A DNA stretch of 58,402 bases from Sphingopyxis sp. L1A2A (GTDB lineage: Bacteria > Pseudomonadota > Alphaproteobacteria > Sphingomonadales > Sphingomonadaceae). The translations under genes and the position numbers were made by a program. The stretch spans positions 1 to 58,402 of the forward strand of contig NZ_SCOT01000019.1 in assembly GCF_005502465.1 (NCBI RefSeq), given 5' to 3'. Of this stretch, positions 17,293 to 27,082 are shown piece by piece (position 1 is the stretch's first letter; every line of letters starts with the position of its first letter). Below the pieces are notes generated by a model. The model made no database searches and was not told where the DNA came from. It worked only from the letters and a program-made list of their open reading frames with translations.

Positions 17293-17376
17293 CGCCCCCG
17301 CGAAGGCGGGGGCCGCTGGAGGTATACGCAGCGACGCTGTGCAAGCCGGGCAGCGGCCCCCGCCTTCGCGGGGGCG
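17293..17376. repeat. Inverted repeat between convergent genes, 26-base arms
   Basis: Perfect arms of 26 bases at 17293-17318 and 17351-17376, core CGCCCCCGCGAAGGCGGGGG, separate the convergent DAHP synthase and M28 peptidase genes. It probably acts as a two-way terminator as well as being a dispersed element. Confidence 0.85.
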
Positions 17377-17383
17377 ACGAAAC

Positions 17384-18877
17384 TTACTTCCCCGACCACG
17401 CCTTCACATCGGCAAACGCCCGCCCCAGCGCGACGTGCAGATCGGCATCTTCCGCCGCACCGCCGAGGGGGATCTTGTCGCTGAAATTATCGGCGGCCTC
17501 ATGATAGTCGCCGCCCAGAAACGCCTGCAGCAGCGGCATGTCCGAAAAGCTGCCGCCGACCATCAGCGACGTCACGCCCTTCGCGCCCAGCGCCCAGCCG
17601 TCCTGCCGCTGGATAAACGCGTCGGCCTCGCCATCCTCGTCGAGCTTGCGGCCGAACTTGGTCGCCGCCTGACGCACCACGGCGTCATAAGCAGGCTTGC
17701 CGCGTCCGATCGTTGCCACCGGCGTCCCGCGCGGTGAAATCGCGATCGTATCGACATTGAGCGCGACGGTGATGTCGGTCAGCGGTACCACCGGATGATC
17801 GGCGAAATAATGCGCACCGAGCAGGCCTTTTTCCTCCGCCGTTGTGGCGAGGAAATAAATATCGCGGTCGGGGCGCGGACCCGACGCCAGCCTTTTCGCA
17901 ACTTCGATCAGCACCGCTATACCGCTCGCATTGTCGACCGCGCCGTTGCAAATGCGGTCGGCGTCGCCGTCCTTGCCGCAAATGCCGAGATGATCCCAAT
18001 GGCCGAGGAACAGCACCGCCTTGCCGTCGGGTTTGGCGCCCGGCAGCTTGGCGATGACATTGTTGCTGGCAAAGGGGCGGATCGCCGATTGGGTGGCCAA
18101 GTCGGCGGTCACCGGCAGCGCGATCCCCTTATAGTCAGGCGACTTCGCCGCTTCGCGCACCGCAGCGCCGTCCTGCCCCGCTTTCTTGAGCAGCGCGTCG
18201 GCGGCCTCAAGCGACAGGAAGCCGCTCACCGGCGCGCCGGGCTTGGCACTCGCCAGCCGCACCGCGGCGCTACCCGCGCTGTCGCGCAACTGCGCCCATG
18301 GCACCGCATCGGTCGCGATCACCAGGACCGCAGCGGCGCCCGCGTCGGCGAGCATCTGGCGCCGCTCGCGATAGCGCGGCAGCTTGTCGCCGAACGGCGC
18401 ATTGTCGAACAACATGATCGCGAGCTTGCCGGTGACGTCGGCATTGACCTTACCCGCGCCATCGACGCCATAACCGACAAACACCCCCGGAACATTCGCC
18501 AGCGCGGCCGACGTCTCGCGCCCGGTCAGGATGATGCCGTCATCCTCGATCGCGAAGTCGCGGCCATGCACCTTGAACCTGGCGGTGCCGCTAACGGCCT
18601 TGCTCTCGACGAACGGGACGGGCTGGAGCCAGGGCGTCGTGCTGCCCGGCACCGCCTCGAGGCCCGCCTTGGCCCATTCGCCAACGATATAGGCGATGGT
18701 GCGATCCTCGCCGTCGGTCCCCGGCGCGCGCCCTTCGAACGCGTCGCCCGCCAGCACCTTGATATGCGCGGCGAGCTCAGCCTCGGTGACCGGCGCGTCG
18801 GCGCCCTTGGCGTGCGCGGCGGGAACGGCGGCTAAAGCGGCCAGGGCGACAGCCGCAATCGCGGCGCGAAACTTCAT
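17384..18877 (-). CDS. M28 family metallopeptidase, exported
   Basis: This 497-residue secreted zinc aminopeptidase has a signal peptide (MKFRAAIAAVALAALAAVPA, AHA cleavage). A PA-type insert covers about residues 120-260. The peptidase core has the ligands in GHWDHLG, NGAVDNASG, TAEEKGLLG and LNVDTI. It is likely periplasmic and releases N-terminal amino acids from peptides. The ATG at 18877 opens directly on the signal; the ATG at 18886 (MQTMKF) is equally possible. It lies 77 bases downstream of the CitE-like gene on the same strand. Confidence 0.9.
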   Translation of the reverse strand: MKFRAAIAAVALAALAAVPAAHAKGADAPVTEAELAAHIKVLAGDAFEGRAPGTDGEDRTIAYIVGEWAKAGLEAVPGSTTPWLQPVPFVESKAVSGTARFKVHGRDFAIEDDGIILTGRETSAALANVPGVFVGYGVDGAGKVNADVTGKLAIMLFDNAPFGDKLPRYRERRQMLADAGAAAVLVIATDAVPWAQLRDSAGSAAVRLASAKPGAPVSGFLSLEAADALLKKAGQDGAAVREAAKSPDYKGIALPVTADLATQSAIRPFASNNVIAKLPGAKPDGKAVLFLGHWDHLGICGKDGDADRICNGAVDNASGIAVLIEVAKRLASGPRPDRDIYFLATTAEEKGLLGAHYFADHPVVPLTDITVALNVDTIAISPRGTPVATIGRGKPAYDAVVRQAATKFGRKLDEDGEADAFIQRQDGWALGAKGVTSLMVGGSFSDMPLLQAFLGGDYHEAADNFSDKIPLGGAAEDADLHVALGRAFADVKAWSGK

Positions 18878-18954
18878 CGTCTGCATGGGCGCGCCGCATG
18901 GCATGTCCACCGCAGGCAGGCAAGGCGCGTTCGTCGAACGACGAACAGCCACTC

Positions 18955-19764
18955 TTAACGCCCCGCCCCCTCAAGCAGCGCGCGCGCCGCGGCGACATGC
19001 ATATCCTCGATCATCCGTCCATCGTGACGTTGCGCCCCGCCCGTCGCCGCGGCGACCAACGCCTCCGCAGCGGCGATCTCGCGCGCCGACGGGGCAAAGG
19101 CGGCGTTGCACGGATCGACCTGCGACGGGTGGATCAGCGACTTGCCGTCGAAACCGAGACGCCGTCCCTCGGCGGCTTCGGCAGCAAAGCCAGCGGCGTC
19201 GTCGATGGCATTGTAAACCCCGTCGAACGCCCACACGTTCGCCGCGCGCGCCGCAAGCACGATCGCCTGAATTGCATGGCTCATCGCGCCGCGATCCATG
19301 CCGTCCGGCAGCTTCAATTCATGCGCCAGATCGTTGAGTCCGGCGATCAGTCCGGCGACCGCCGGATCGGCACCGATGTCGCGCGCGGCATAGATCGCGA
19401 CCGGGGTTTCGATCATCGCCAGCACCGGCAGCCCCAGCCCGCGGACCGGTCCCAGGTCGGCGGGTGCGTCGACCTTGGGCAGCACGACCGCATCAAGCTT
19501 CAGATCGGCGAGCGCGTCGATGTCCGCCGCCTGCTCGGCCGTCCCGGTGGCGTTGATCCGTACCGCAACGCGCTTGCCGGGAAAGCCCGCCATGACCGCG
19601 GCGCGCATCGCGGCGCGCGCTTCGTCCTTGCGGTTCGCGGGCACCGCGTCCTCCAGGTCGATGATCAGCAAGTCGGCGGTCAGGCCGCCCGCCTTTTCGA
19701 GCGCGCGGGCGTTCGAACCCGGGACGTAAAGCAGCGAGCGCGGTGCGAGACTGGTATCGGTCAT
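18955..19764 (-). CDS. CoA ester lyase (HpcH/HpaI aldolase, CitE-like)
   Basis: The 269-residue TIM-barrel protein has the N-terminal family motif RSLLYVPGSNARALEKA. It continues with DLEDAVPANRKDEAR, VRINATGT, LPKVDAP, MIETPVAIYAARDI and GKSLIHPSQVDPCNAAF. These are the metal and CoA-thioester binding signatures of CitE-like beta-methylmalyl/malyl-CoA lyases. No citrate lyase alpha or gamma genes are near, so it is a stand-alone lyase of unknown substrate. The ATG at 19764 gives the family N-terminus. Confidence 0.9.
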   Translation of the reverse strand: MTDTSLAPRSLLYVPGSNARALEKAGGLTADLLIIDLEDAVPANRKDEARAAMRAAVMAGFPGKRVAVRINATGTAEQAADIDALADLKLDAVVLPKVDAPADLGPVRGLGLPVLAMIETPVAIYAARDIGADPAVAGLIAGLNDLAHELKLPDGMDRGAMSHAIQAIVLAARAANVWAFDGVYNAIDDAAGFAAEAAEGRRLGFDGKSLIHPSQVDPCNAAFAPSAREIAAAEALVAAATGGAQRHDGRMIEDMHVAAARALLEGAGR

Positions 19765-19845
19765 GCGCTTTTGTCTGGCGCAATGCGGCCGTTCTCGCAA
19801 TAAAGGAGTGAGGCCTGACGGCCAGGTTCGCAGAGGGGATTTTCG

Positions 19846-20787
19846 ATGGATTATTGGTTTCCAATCGCACTCGTCGTGCTCGCGGCGGTGTTCCTGCTGT
19901 GGGCGCTGACCCCGGTTCGTCAGGGTTTCAGCTACACGATCGAACGTTTCGGCCGCTACACCCACACCGCGCAGCCGGGGCTGAACTTCATCATGCCGAT
20001 CTTTGATCGCGTCGGTCGCAAGGTCAATATGATGGAGCAGGTGCTCGACATTCCCGGCCAGGAAATCATCACCAAGGACAATGCGATGGTCGCGGTCGAC
20101 GGCGTCGTGTTCTTTCAGGTGCTCGACGCCGCCAAGGCGGCCTATGAAGTCAGCGACCTGTATCTGGCGATCATGAACCTGACGACGACGAACCTGCGCA
20201 CCGTCATGGGGTCGATGGACCTCGACGAAACGCTGTCGAAACGCGACCATATCAACGCGCGGCTGCTGGTCGTGGTCGATGAAGCGACGACGCCCTGGGG
20301 GGTCAAGATCACCCGCGTCGAGATCAAGGACATTCGTCCCCCCGCCGACATTTCCAACGCCATGGCGCGGCAGATGAAAGCCGAGCGCGAAAAGCGCGCC
20401 AACATCCTGGAAGCCGAGGGCATGCGCGCCTCCGAAATCCTGCGTGCCGAGGGCGAGAAGCAGGGCCAGATCCTGCAGGCCGAGGGCCGCCGCGAAGCCG
20501 CCTTCCGCGACGCCGAAGCGCGCGAGCGCGAAGCCGAGGCCGAAGCCAAGGCGACGCAGATGGTGTCGGACGCGATCGCCGGCGGCAACGCACAGGCGAT
20601 CAATTACTTCATCGCGCAGAAATATGTCGAAGCGGTGAGCCAGTTTGCCACCAGCCCGAACAGCAAGACGATCCTGTTCCCGGTCGAGGCGACCCAGCTG
20701 ATCGGTACGCTGGGCGGCATCGGCGAACTCGCCAAGGATGCCTTCGAGCGTGGGCCGACGCCGCCGACGCCGCCGGGAGTGCGCTGA
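19846..20787 (+). CDS. SPFH/band 7 domain protein (QmcA-like)
   Basis: This stomatin/prohibitin-like membrane scaffold protein has 313 residues. An N-terminal membrane anchor (about residues 4-22) precedes the SPFH domain (about 25-200, with [12 protein letters not shown] and [18 protein letters not shown]). A long coiled coil of repeated EAEG/EKQ-type residues follows at about 185-250. GAGGGG lies before the ATG at 19846. The NfeD partner starts one base after the stop, the standard pair. The role is in membrane microdomain organisation or protease regulation. Confidence 0.93.
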   Translation: MDYWFPIALVVLAAVFLLWALTPVRQGFSYTIERFGRYTHTAQPGLNFIMPIFDRVGRKVNMMEQVLDIPGQEIITKDNAMVAVDGVVFFQVLDAAKAAYEVSDLYLAIMNLTTTNLRTVMGSMDLDETLSKRDHINARLLVVVDEATTPWGVKITRVEIKDIRPPADISNAMARQMKAEREKRANILEAEGMRASEILRAEGEKQGQILQAEGRREAAFRDAEAREREAEAEAKATQMVSDAIAGGNAQAINYFIAQKYVEAVSQFATSPNSKTILFPVEATQLIGTLGGIGELAKDAFERGPTPPTPPGVR

Positions 20788-20788
20788 C

Positions 20789-21235
20789 ATGACCGAGTGG
20801 CTGAACAACATGGCGCCGCACTGGGCGTGGCTGACCGTCGGGGTGCTGCTGTGCGCCGCCGAAATCATCGCGCCGGGGTTCTTCCTCGTCTGGCTCGGCG
20901 TCGCCGCGATCGCGACCGGCGTCCTTGCCTTTCTGCTGCCGATCGGGGTGCCGATGCAGCTTGGCGTTTTTGCCGTGCTGGCGTTCATCGCGCTCTACGG
21001 CGCGCGCCGCTGGCTCAAGGCCAATCCGATCGTGTCGAGCGACCCGCTGCTCAACCAGCGCGGCGGGCGACTGATCGGCGAAGTGCTGACGCTGGTGACC
21101 GCGATCGAAAACGGCCGCGGCCGTGCGCGGGTCGGCGACGGCGAATGGCCGGTGCGCGGGCCGGATGCTGCCGAGGGAACCAAGGTCCGCGTCGTCAGCG
21201 CCGATGGCGGGGTGCTGGTGGTCGAAGCTGCGTAA
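20789..21235 (+). CDS. NfeD family membrane protein
   Basis: This 148-residue partner of the SPFH protein has three membrane helices in residues 10-80, with the motif CAAEIIAPGFFLVWLGVAAI. A C-terminal OB-fold domain runs from about residue 90 (GEVLTLVTAIENGRGRARVG, GTKVRVV). It is the short NfeD type (YbbK-like) without a protease domain. The ATG at 20789 follows the SPFH stop by one base, so the pair is coupled. Confidence 0.93.
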   Translation: MTEWLNNMAPHWAWLTVGVLLCAAEIIAPGFFLVWLGVAAIATGVLAFLLPIGVPMQLGVFAVLAFIALYGARRWLKANPIVSSDPLLNQRGGRLIGEVLTLVTAIENGRGRARVGDGEWPVRGPDAAEGTKVRVVSADGGVLVVEAA

Positions 21236-21237
21236 AA

Positions 21238-21366
21238 ATCCTTCCCGCTAGCGGGGAGGTGGCAGCGGCGTAGCCGCTGACGGAGGGTCGCGCCCTGCAA
21301 CCGCCGCTCAAGGCCGATAGCCCCCTCCACCGCTTCGCGGTCCCCCTCCCCGTTCCGGGGAGGATC
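21238..21366. repeat. Composite inverted-repeat element, copy 2
   Basis: This is related on the opposite strand to 4921-5056. Hairpin blocks CCCGCTAGCGGGG, AGCGGCGTAGCCGCT, CCGCTTCGCGG and CCCCGTTCCGGGG are joined by GAGGTGGCAG and CCCCTCC. It fills the gap between convergent nfeD and GNAT genes. Confidence 0.82.
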
Positions 21367-21897
21367 TCACCCCCCGCGCGGTCGCCCATAAATCGCCACC
21401 ACATGGCCCAGCGCATCGCTCTCACCGATCCGCCGAAACCCCAGCTTCGCCGCCACCCGCTCCGATGCGTCGTTGCCCGGATCGATGATGCAGCGCACCT
21501 CGGCGGCGTCGAGGTTCGCATCCGCCCAGCCCAGCGCCGCGGTCATCGCCTCGGTCGCATAGCCCGCCCCCCAATGATCGGCGTCGAACGCCCAGCCCGC
21601 CTCGGGCAAGCCTTCGAGTTCGGGGATGCCGCGGCCGAAATAGCTTAGCCCCCCCATGCCGACCAGCGCGTCGCTCGCCCGGTCGGCGAACACCCAATAG
21701 CCGAACCCCATCACCGGCCACAGCCCGGCCGAGCTGAGGAATTTGCCCCAGCTGACGTCGGGCGCACGCGGTTCGCCGCCGATGAAGCGGGTGACGCGGG
21801 CGTCGGCCCACATCGCGATATGGGTGTCCTTGTCGGACAGGCGCCCGGGGCGCAGGCGGAGGCGGTCGGTCTCAATGACGGGGGCGATGCTGAACAT
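21367..21897 (-). CDS. GNAT family N-acetyltransferase (RimJ/RimL type)
   Basis: This 176-residue acetyltransferase begins TDRLRLRPGRLSD and contains AGWAFDADHWGAGYATEAMTAAL, the acetyl-CoA binding segment, then IIDPGNDASERVAAKLGF. This is the pattern of protein or small-molecule N-acetyltransferases of the GNAT_3 type. The substrate is unknown. The ATG at 21897 fits the family start; a longer frame to 22137 lies over the neighbouring gene. It is downstream of the SAM-binding protein gene with a 32-base gap. Confidence 0.87.
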   Translation of the reverse strand: MFSIAPVIETDRLRLRPGRLSDKDTHIAMWADARVTRFIGGEPRAPDVSWGKFLSSAGLWPVMGFGYWVFADRASDALVGMGGLSYFGRGIPELEGLPEAGWAFDADHWGAGYATEAMTAALGWADANLDAAEVRCIIDPGNDASERVAAKLGFRRIGESDALGHVVAIYGRPRGG

Positions 21898-21929
21898 GGG
21901 TGCGGGTGTGCCGAAGCCCGCCCGGCGGG

Positions 21930-22490
21930 TCAATCGGGGATCAGATAATGGTCGAACAGGTCGTGCAGCACCGCCTTGCCATCGACTTGCGCCTTGGCGC
22001 GCATCACCGCGAGGGTGTCGACGCGGGTCAGCACATCGACGTGACGCAGCACGACGTGATAATGCGGCCGATTGGTGAAATCGTGAAACAGCAGGATGCA
22101 GTCGGGTTTGCAGTGGATGATCGCCTGCAACAGGCATGCGACGCGAAAGCGCCCGTCGATCAGCACCGCATCGGGGCTGCCCCCCATGCCGCGCCAGATT
22201 TGGGTGTGATAGCGCGGCCAGTCACGAAGCCGACTGTCATCGATCGGCCGGCCCCATTCGCCGACGGGGCCAATGTCGGCATGGAAAGGCGTAAATTCCA
22301 CCGCTTCCCCCGCAATGTCAGCCTGCACCTTGGCCAACCAAGCCGGATCGCTGTCGACGCTGACGATCCGCCGCACCTGCCGCGCCGCCACCAGCGTGCT
22401 GCCCCCGCAGCCGAATTCGAGCAGCGACGACAGCCCCGCCAGTTGCAGCTCAAACTGGGTGACTTCCGCCGCGGTCATTTGTGGTTGCAT
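21930..22490 (-). CDS. SAM-binding-fold protein, possible methyltransferase
   Basis: The 186-residue protein has a class I Rossmann-type glycine motif LLEFGCGGSTLVAA near residue 25, an acidic partner in IVSVDSDPAWLAKV, and DAVLIDGRFRVACLLQAI later. The order matches a methyltransferase-like domain, but catalytic residues are not evident and similar proteins are often left as hypothetical. A strong GGAGGGG lies before the ATG at 22490. The frame continues upstream to 22592, where the residues look unconserved. Confidence 0.7.
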   Translation of the reverse strand: MQPQMTAAEVTQFELQLAGLSSLLEFGCGGSTLVAARQVRRIVSVDSDPAWLAKVQADIAGEAVEFTPFHADIGPVGEWGRPIDDSRLRDWPRYHTQIWRGMGGSPDAVLIDGRFRVACLLQAIIHCKPDCILLFHDFTNRPHYHVVLRHVDVLTRVDTLAVMRAKAQVDGKAVLHDLFDHYLIPD

Positions 22491-22597
22491 GGTCCCCTCC
22501 ACCAGGAGGGGATATGGGACGACGCCCCGCCCGTCCAGCCTAGGAGATGGTTCGGGCCGAATGTAGGGATAGTGATGGGCAGCGGCGGTCATAACGT

Positions 22598-22687
22598 CGT
22601 CACCCCGGACTTATCCGGGGTCCACGACCCCTTGCGCTGCCCGGTACTGGGAGGGCCGATGGATCCCGGATCAAGTCCGGGATGACG
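22598..22687. repeat. REP-like inverted repeat, family C copy 2
   Basis: The CGTCACCCCGGACTTATCCG arm pairs imperfectly with CGGATCAAGTCCGGGATGAC. It is the same family as 13352-13424 and 54234-54324. Confidence 0.85.
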
Positions 22688-22747
22688 ATAGGGGGCGTCC
22701 GCAATCAGTCAAAAGCCGTTACCGCACGGCGTGTCCGTCGCGCGATG

Positions 22748-23647
22748 TCAGGCTGCGACGGCGACCTTTTCGGGGTTCGACGCCTGCGTGGGCATCACCG
22801 CGTCGGCATAATCGCTTTCATATTTCTGGATCAGCGCGCGGTCGTCGTGGTTCCACGGGTGGAAACCGGGCAGGAAATAGCTGAGCCACGGCAGGAAGCT
22901 CTTGCGCAGCACCCCGGGCGAGCCGAGCAGATACCACCAGATGCGCGCGGTGACGCGCCAGCCGGTGAGCCCGTCCTGCTTGAGCAGATTCTTCATGCCC
23001 TTGATCCGCTTCGGCCAGAAGCGGCTGGTGACGAGCAGCATCATGATCGACTTGGCGCGCCAGCGGCGGAACCGGCTCCAGTCCTTCGTCGCGTGCAGCC
23101 AGGTGTCGTAGGCGACACCCTTATGCTCGATCTCTTCGATCGCATGCCATTTCCACAGGGCCGCCCATTCGGGTTCGGCGCCCGCGTACATGCGCTCGTC
23201 GCGCAGCATCACCGATGCCATCATCGCGGTATAATGTTCGAGCGCGATCGTCGCCATCAGGTTGACGATCTGCGGCCGCTGCTTGATCAGGTCGAGCACC
23301 TGATTCACGTCGGCCTCGAGCTCGGACAGGTCATACCCTGCCTCCGCCGCCTTTTTGTTGAACACGACATGTTCGCGGCTGTGGATCACCTCCTGCTGGG
23401 TGAACGCCCGGATTTCGCGCGCCAGCTTGTCGGGCACGCCGTCGCGGTGCGCCTTCACCGCCTCGATGAACATCGCCTCGCCGCGCGGAAAGGTCACCGA
23501 CAGCGCGGTGTGGAAAGCCGACGCGATCGGGTCGCCGTTCAGCCACCAGCGGCCCTGCTTGTCCTCGCGGCCAAAGCGCATGTCGCGCGGGGTGATCGAC
23601 AGGTCGGCGGGGGTCGGGGAGAGGGAAAGGCTGGACATATGGTTCAT
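22748..23647 (-). CDS. PF10118 predicted metal-dependent hydrolase
   Basis: The 299-residue protein of the PF10118 family has a helical, ferritin-like look, with metal-type ligands spread as PRGEAMFIEAVKAHRD, QQEVIHSREH, ALEHYTAMM and WHAIEEIEHKG. That pattern suggests a dinuclear iron site, so the 'hydrolase' label may be wrong and an oxygenase-like role is possible. The start is uncertain: ATG at 23647 or 23638, or TTG at 23665, none with a good ribosome binding site. It is divergent from tetR, and their shared region carries an operator also found upstream of coq4. Confidence 0.82.
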   Translation of the reverse strand: MNHMSSLSLSPTPADLSITPRDMRFGREDKQGRWWLNGDPIASAFHTALSVTFPRGEAMFIEAVKAHRDGVPDKLAREIRAFTQQEVIHSREHVVFNKKAAEAGYDLSELEADVNQVLDLIKQRPQIVNLMATIALEHYTAMMASVMLRDERMYAGAEPEWAALWKWHAIEEIEHKGVAYDTWLHATKDWSRFRRWRAKSIMMLLVTSRFWPKRIKGMKNLLKQDGLTGWRVTARIWWYLLGSPGVLRKSFLPWLSYFLPGFHPWNHDDRALIQKYESDYADAVMPTQASNPEKVAVAA

Positions 23648-23673
23648 ACCGTCGAAAAGGGGCAATGGGGAAA

Positions 23674-23707
23674 TATCTAGGATTTACTTACAAGCATGTC
23701 AATAGTG
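23674..23707 (-). promoter_or_regulatory. Hydrolase promoter with predicted TetR operator
   Basis: On the minus strand TTGACA (23702-23697) is followed after 17 bases by TAGATA (23679-23674). The motif TTACTnACAnnnATGTCAATAGTG (23684-23707) overlaps the -35 and spacer and includes the ATG of tetR at 23696. Its core TACTTACA/TGTCAATA is a 6-of-8 palindrome. It matches 5883-5906 at 20 of 24 bases. Confidence 0.65.
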
Positions 23708-24295
23708 AAGAAGCGCCTGAGTCCTGAGGAGAGCCGGTTCGTCGCCCTCCAGGCCGCGCGCGAAATATTGATCGAAACGGGGCCGGCCGCGGTGACGCTG
23801 AAGGCGGTCGCGGGGCGCATCGACCGCACCCATGCCAACCTCCTCCACCATTTCGGCAGCGCCGCGGGACTGCAAAAGGCGCTTGCCGCCTATCTCGCCG
23901 AAACGGTGTGCGCGACAATCGGCGCGAAGATGGCCGAATCGCCGCCGGGCGAGCGCAATGTGCGCGAAATCGTCGATCTCGCGTTCGACGCGTTCGACAG
24001 CGGCGGCGCGGGCGCGCTGGCGACGTGGATGGCGGCGACGGGCAATGAGGACGCGCTCGACCCGATCGTCGATGCGATCCACAAGCTGATCGACGGCATG
24101 GCCCCCGATGCGCATGAAAAACGGCTGATGCACGAAGACACGCTGGCGCTGGTGCTGATGGCGCTCGGCGATGCGCAGCTGGGCGGCGCGATGGCCGAAG
24201 CGCTCGGCCTGCCCCGCGACACCGCGCGTGCGCTGGCGTGCGAGCTGATCACCGGCCGCATCGCCAATTTCTGGGCGGCGCAAAACCCCAAATAG
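23696..24295 (+). CDS. TetR family transcriptional regulator
   Basis: The 199-residue protein has an N-terminal HTH (about residues 17-55, LKAVAGRIDRTHANLLHHFGS) of TetR type and a helical ligand domain. The ATG at 23696 sits inside the predicted operator, so the transcript may be leaderless; GTG at 23705 is an alternative start. Position and the shared operator suggest it represses itself, the divergent PF10118 gene and coq4. The ligand is unknown. It converges with the DUF2383 gene across a hairpin. Confidence 0.88.
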   Translation: MSIVKKRLSPEESRFVALQAAREILIETGPAAVTLKAVAGRIDRTHANLLHHFGSAAGLQKALAAYLAETVCATIGAKMAESPPGERNVREIVDLAFDAFDSGGAGALATWMAATGNEDALDPIVDAIHKLIDGMAPDAHEKRLMHEDTLALVLMALGDAQLGGAMAEALGLPRDTARALACELITGRIANFWAAQNPK

Positions 24296-24329
24296 AAACG
24301 GCGGCCCCGAATAGCGGAACCGCCGTTTC
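24295..24329. terminator. Two-way hairpin between tetR and DUF2383 gene
   Basis: GAAACGGCGG (24295-24304) pairs with CCGCCGTTTC (24320-24329). It separates convergent genes. The T-tract is poor on both sides, so termination is inferred mainly from position. Confidence 0.55.
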
Positions 24330-24359
24330 CATGCTTCTCCGGGAGGGCGGGAGAAGGTC

Positions 24360-26172
<1,813 letters not shown>

Positions 26173-26173
<1 letters not shown>

Positions 26174-26197
26174 GAACGAAAACGGGCGGGGCGCCTT
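26173..26197 (+). promoter_or_regulatory. Weak EcfG-like match upstream of the MipA gene
   Basis: GGAAC (26173-26177), 16 bases, then CCTT (26194-26197) differs from the GGAAC-N16-CGTT consensus at one base. It begins on the last base of the obgE stop and lies 26 bases before the MipA start. Confidence 0.3.
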
Positions 26198-26223
26198 GTA
26201 GCATCAACAACAAGGAATTCCGG

Positions 26224-27036
26224 ATGTTCTCTCCCCGTCTTGCGATCAAGTTTCTGCTCTGTGTTTCACCCGTTCTTGGCTTCGTCGTGGTTCCGGCGCA
26301 GGCGCAGGCGCAGGATGCGACCTCCGGTTCCGAAAAGCGCACCCGCGTCATCCTCGGGCCGCAATTGTCGCCGTCATGGCCGGGCTCGAAGGATCTGTCG
26401 GTCGGGCCCTACATCGACGTCTCGCGCGAGCGCGAAGGAACCGAATTCACCTTCGAAGCCGCTGACGAGAGCTTTGGCGGACCGCTGATCCAATCGGGAA
26501 ATTTTGCGTTCGGACCGTCGCTGGGATTCATCGGCAAACGCACCGCCGCCGACATCGGCGCCGACCTGCCCAAGGTCGGTTTCACGATCGAGGCGGGCGG
26601 GTTTGCACAGGTCAATTTGACCCCGGCGGTCCGGGTCCGGGTCGAGGGCCGCAAGGCGCTGAGCGGTCACAAGGGATGGGCCGGCGAAGTCAGCGCCGAC
26701 TATGTCGTGCGCGACGGCGACGATTGGCTGTTTTCGATCGGCCCGCGCGTGACACTGGGCGACGCCAAATATAAAAATGCCTATTTCGGCGTGACCGCCG
26801 CCGCGGCGCTATCGTCGGGCTTGCCGACGTTCGATGCCGACGGCGGCATCCAGTCGGTGGGACTGACCGCGGGCTATCTGCGCCAGCTCAACCGCCGCTG
26901 GGGGCTTGCCGCCTACGCGCGCTATGACCGGCTGATCGGCGATACGGCGGATTCGCCGATAACCCGCAATCTGGGATCGCGCAGCCAGCCATCGGTCGGC
27001 CTCGCGCTCAGCTACACCTTCGGCGGCTCTCGCTGA
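26224..27036 (+). CDS. MipA/OmpV family outer membrane protein
   Basis: This 270-residue beta-barrel protein has a signal peptide ending PAQAQA (about residue 29). The mature part is alternating beta-strand sequence (VILGPQLSPSWPGSKD, GPSLGFIGKR, GPRVTLGDAKY, VGLTAGYLRQLNRRWGLAAY) and ends with an outer-membrane-type aromatic strand SVGLALSYTFGGSR. MipA proteins scaffold murein enzymes in some bacteria, while others are simply outer-membrane proteins of unknown role. AAGGAATT precedes the start. Confidence 0.87.
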   Translation: MFSPRLAIKFLLCVSPVLGFVVVPAQAQAQDATSGSEKRTRVILGPQLSPSWPGSKDLSVGPYIDVSREREGTEFTFEAADESFGGPLIQSGNFAFGPSLGFIGKRTAADIGADLPKVGFTIEAGGFAQVNLTPAVRVRVEGRKALSGHKGWAGEVSADYVVRDGDDWLFSIGPRVTLGDAKYKNAYFGVTAAAALSSGLPTFDADGGIQSVGLTAGYLRQLNRRWGLAAYARYDRLIGDTADSPITRNLGSRSQPSVGLALSYTFGGSR

Positions 27037-27082
27037 CGTAATAGCATTGGCGCGAGCGGCGCCGCGCGCTATCGGCGACGTC

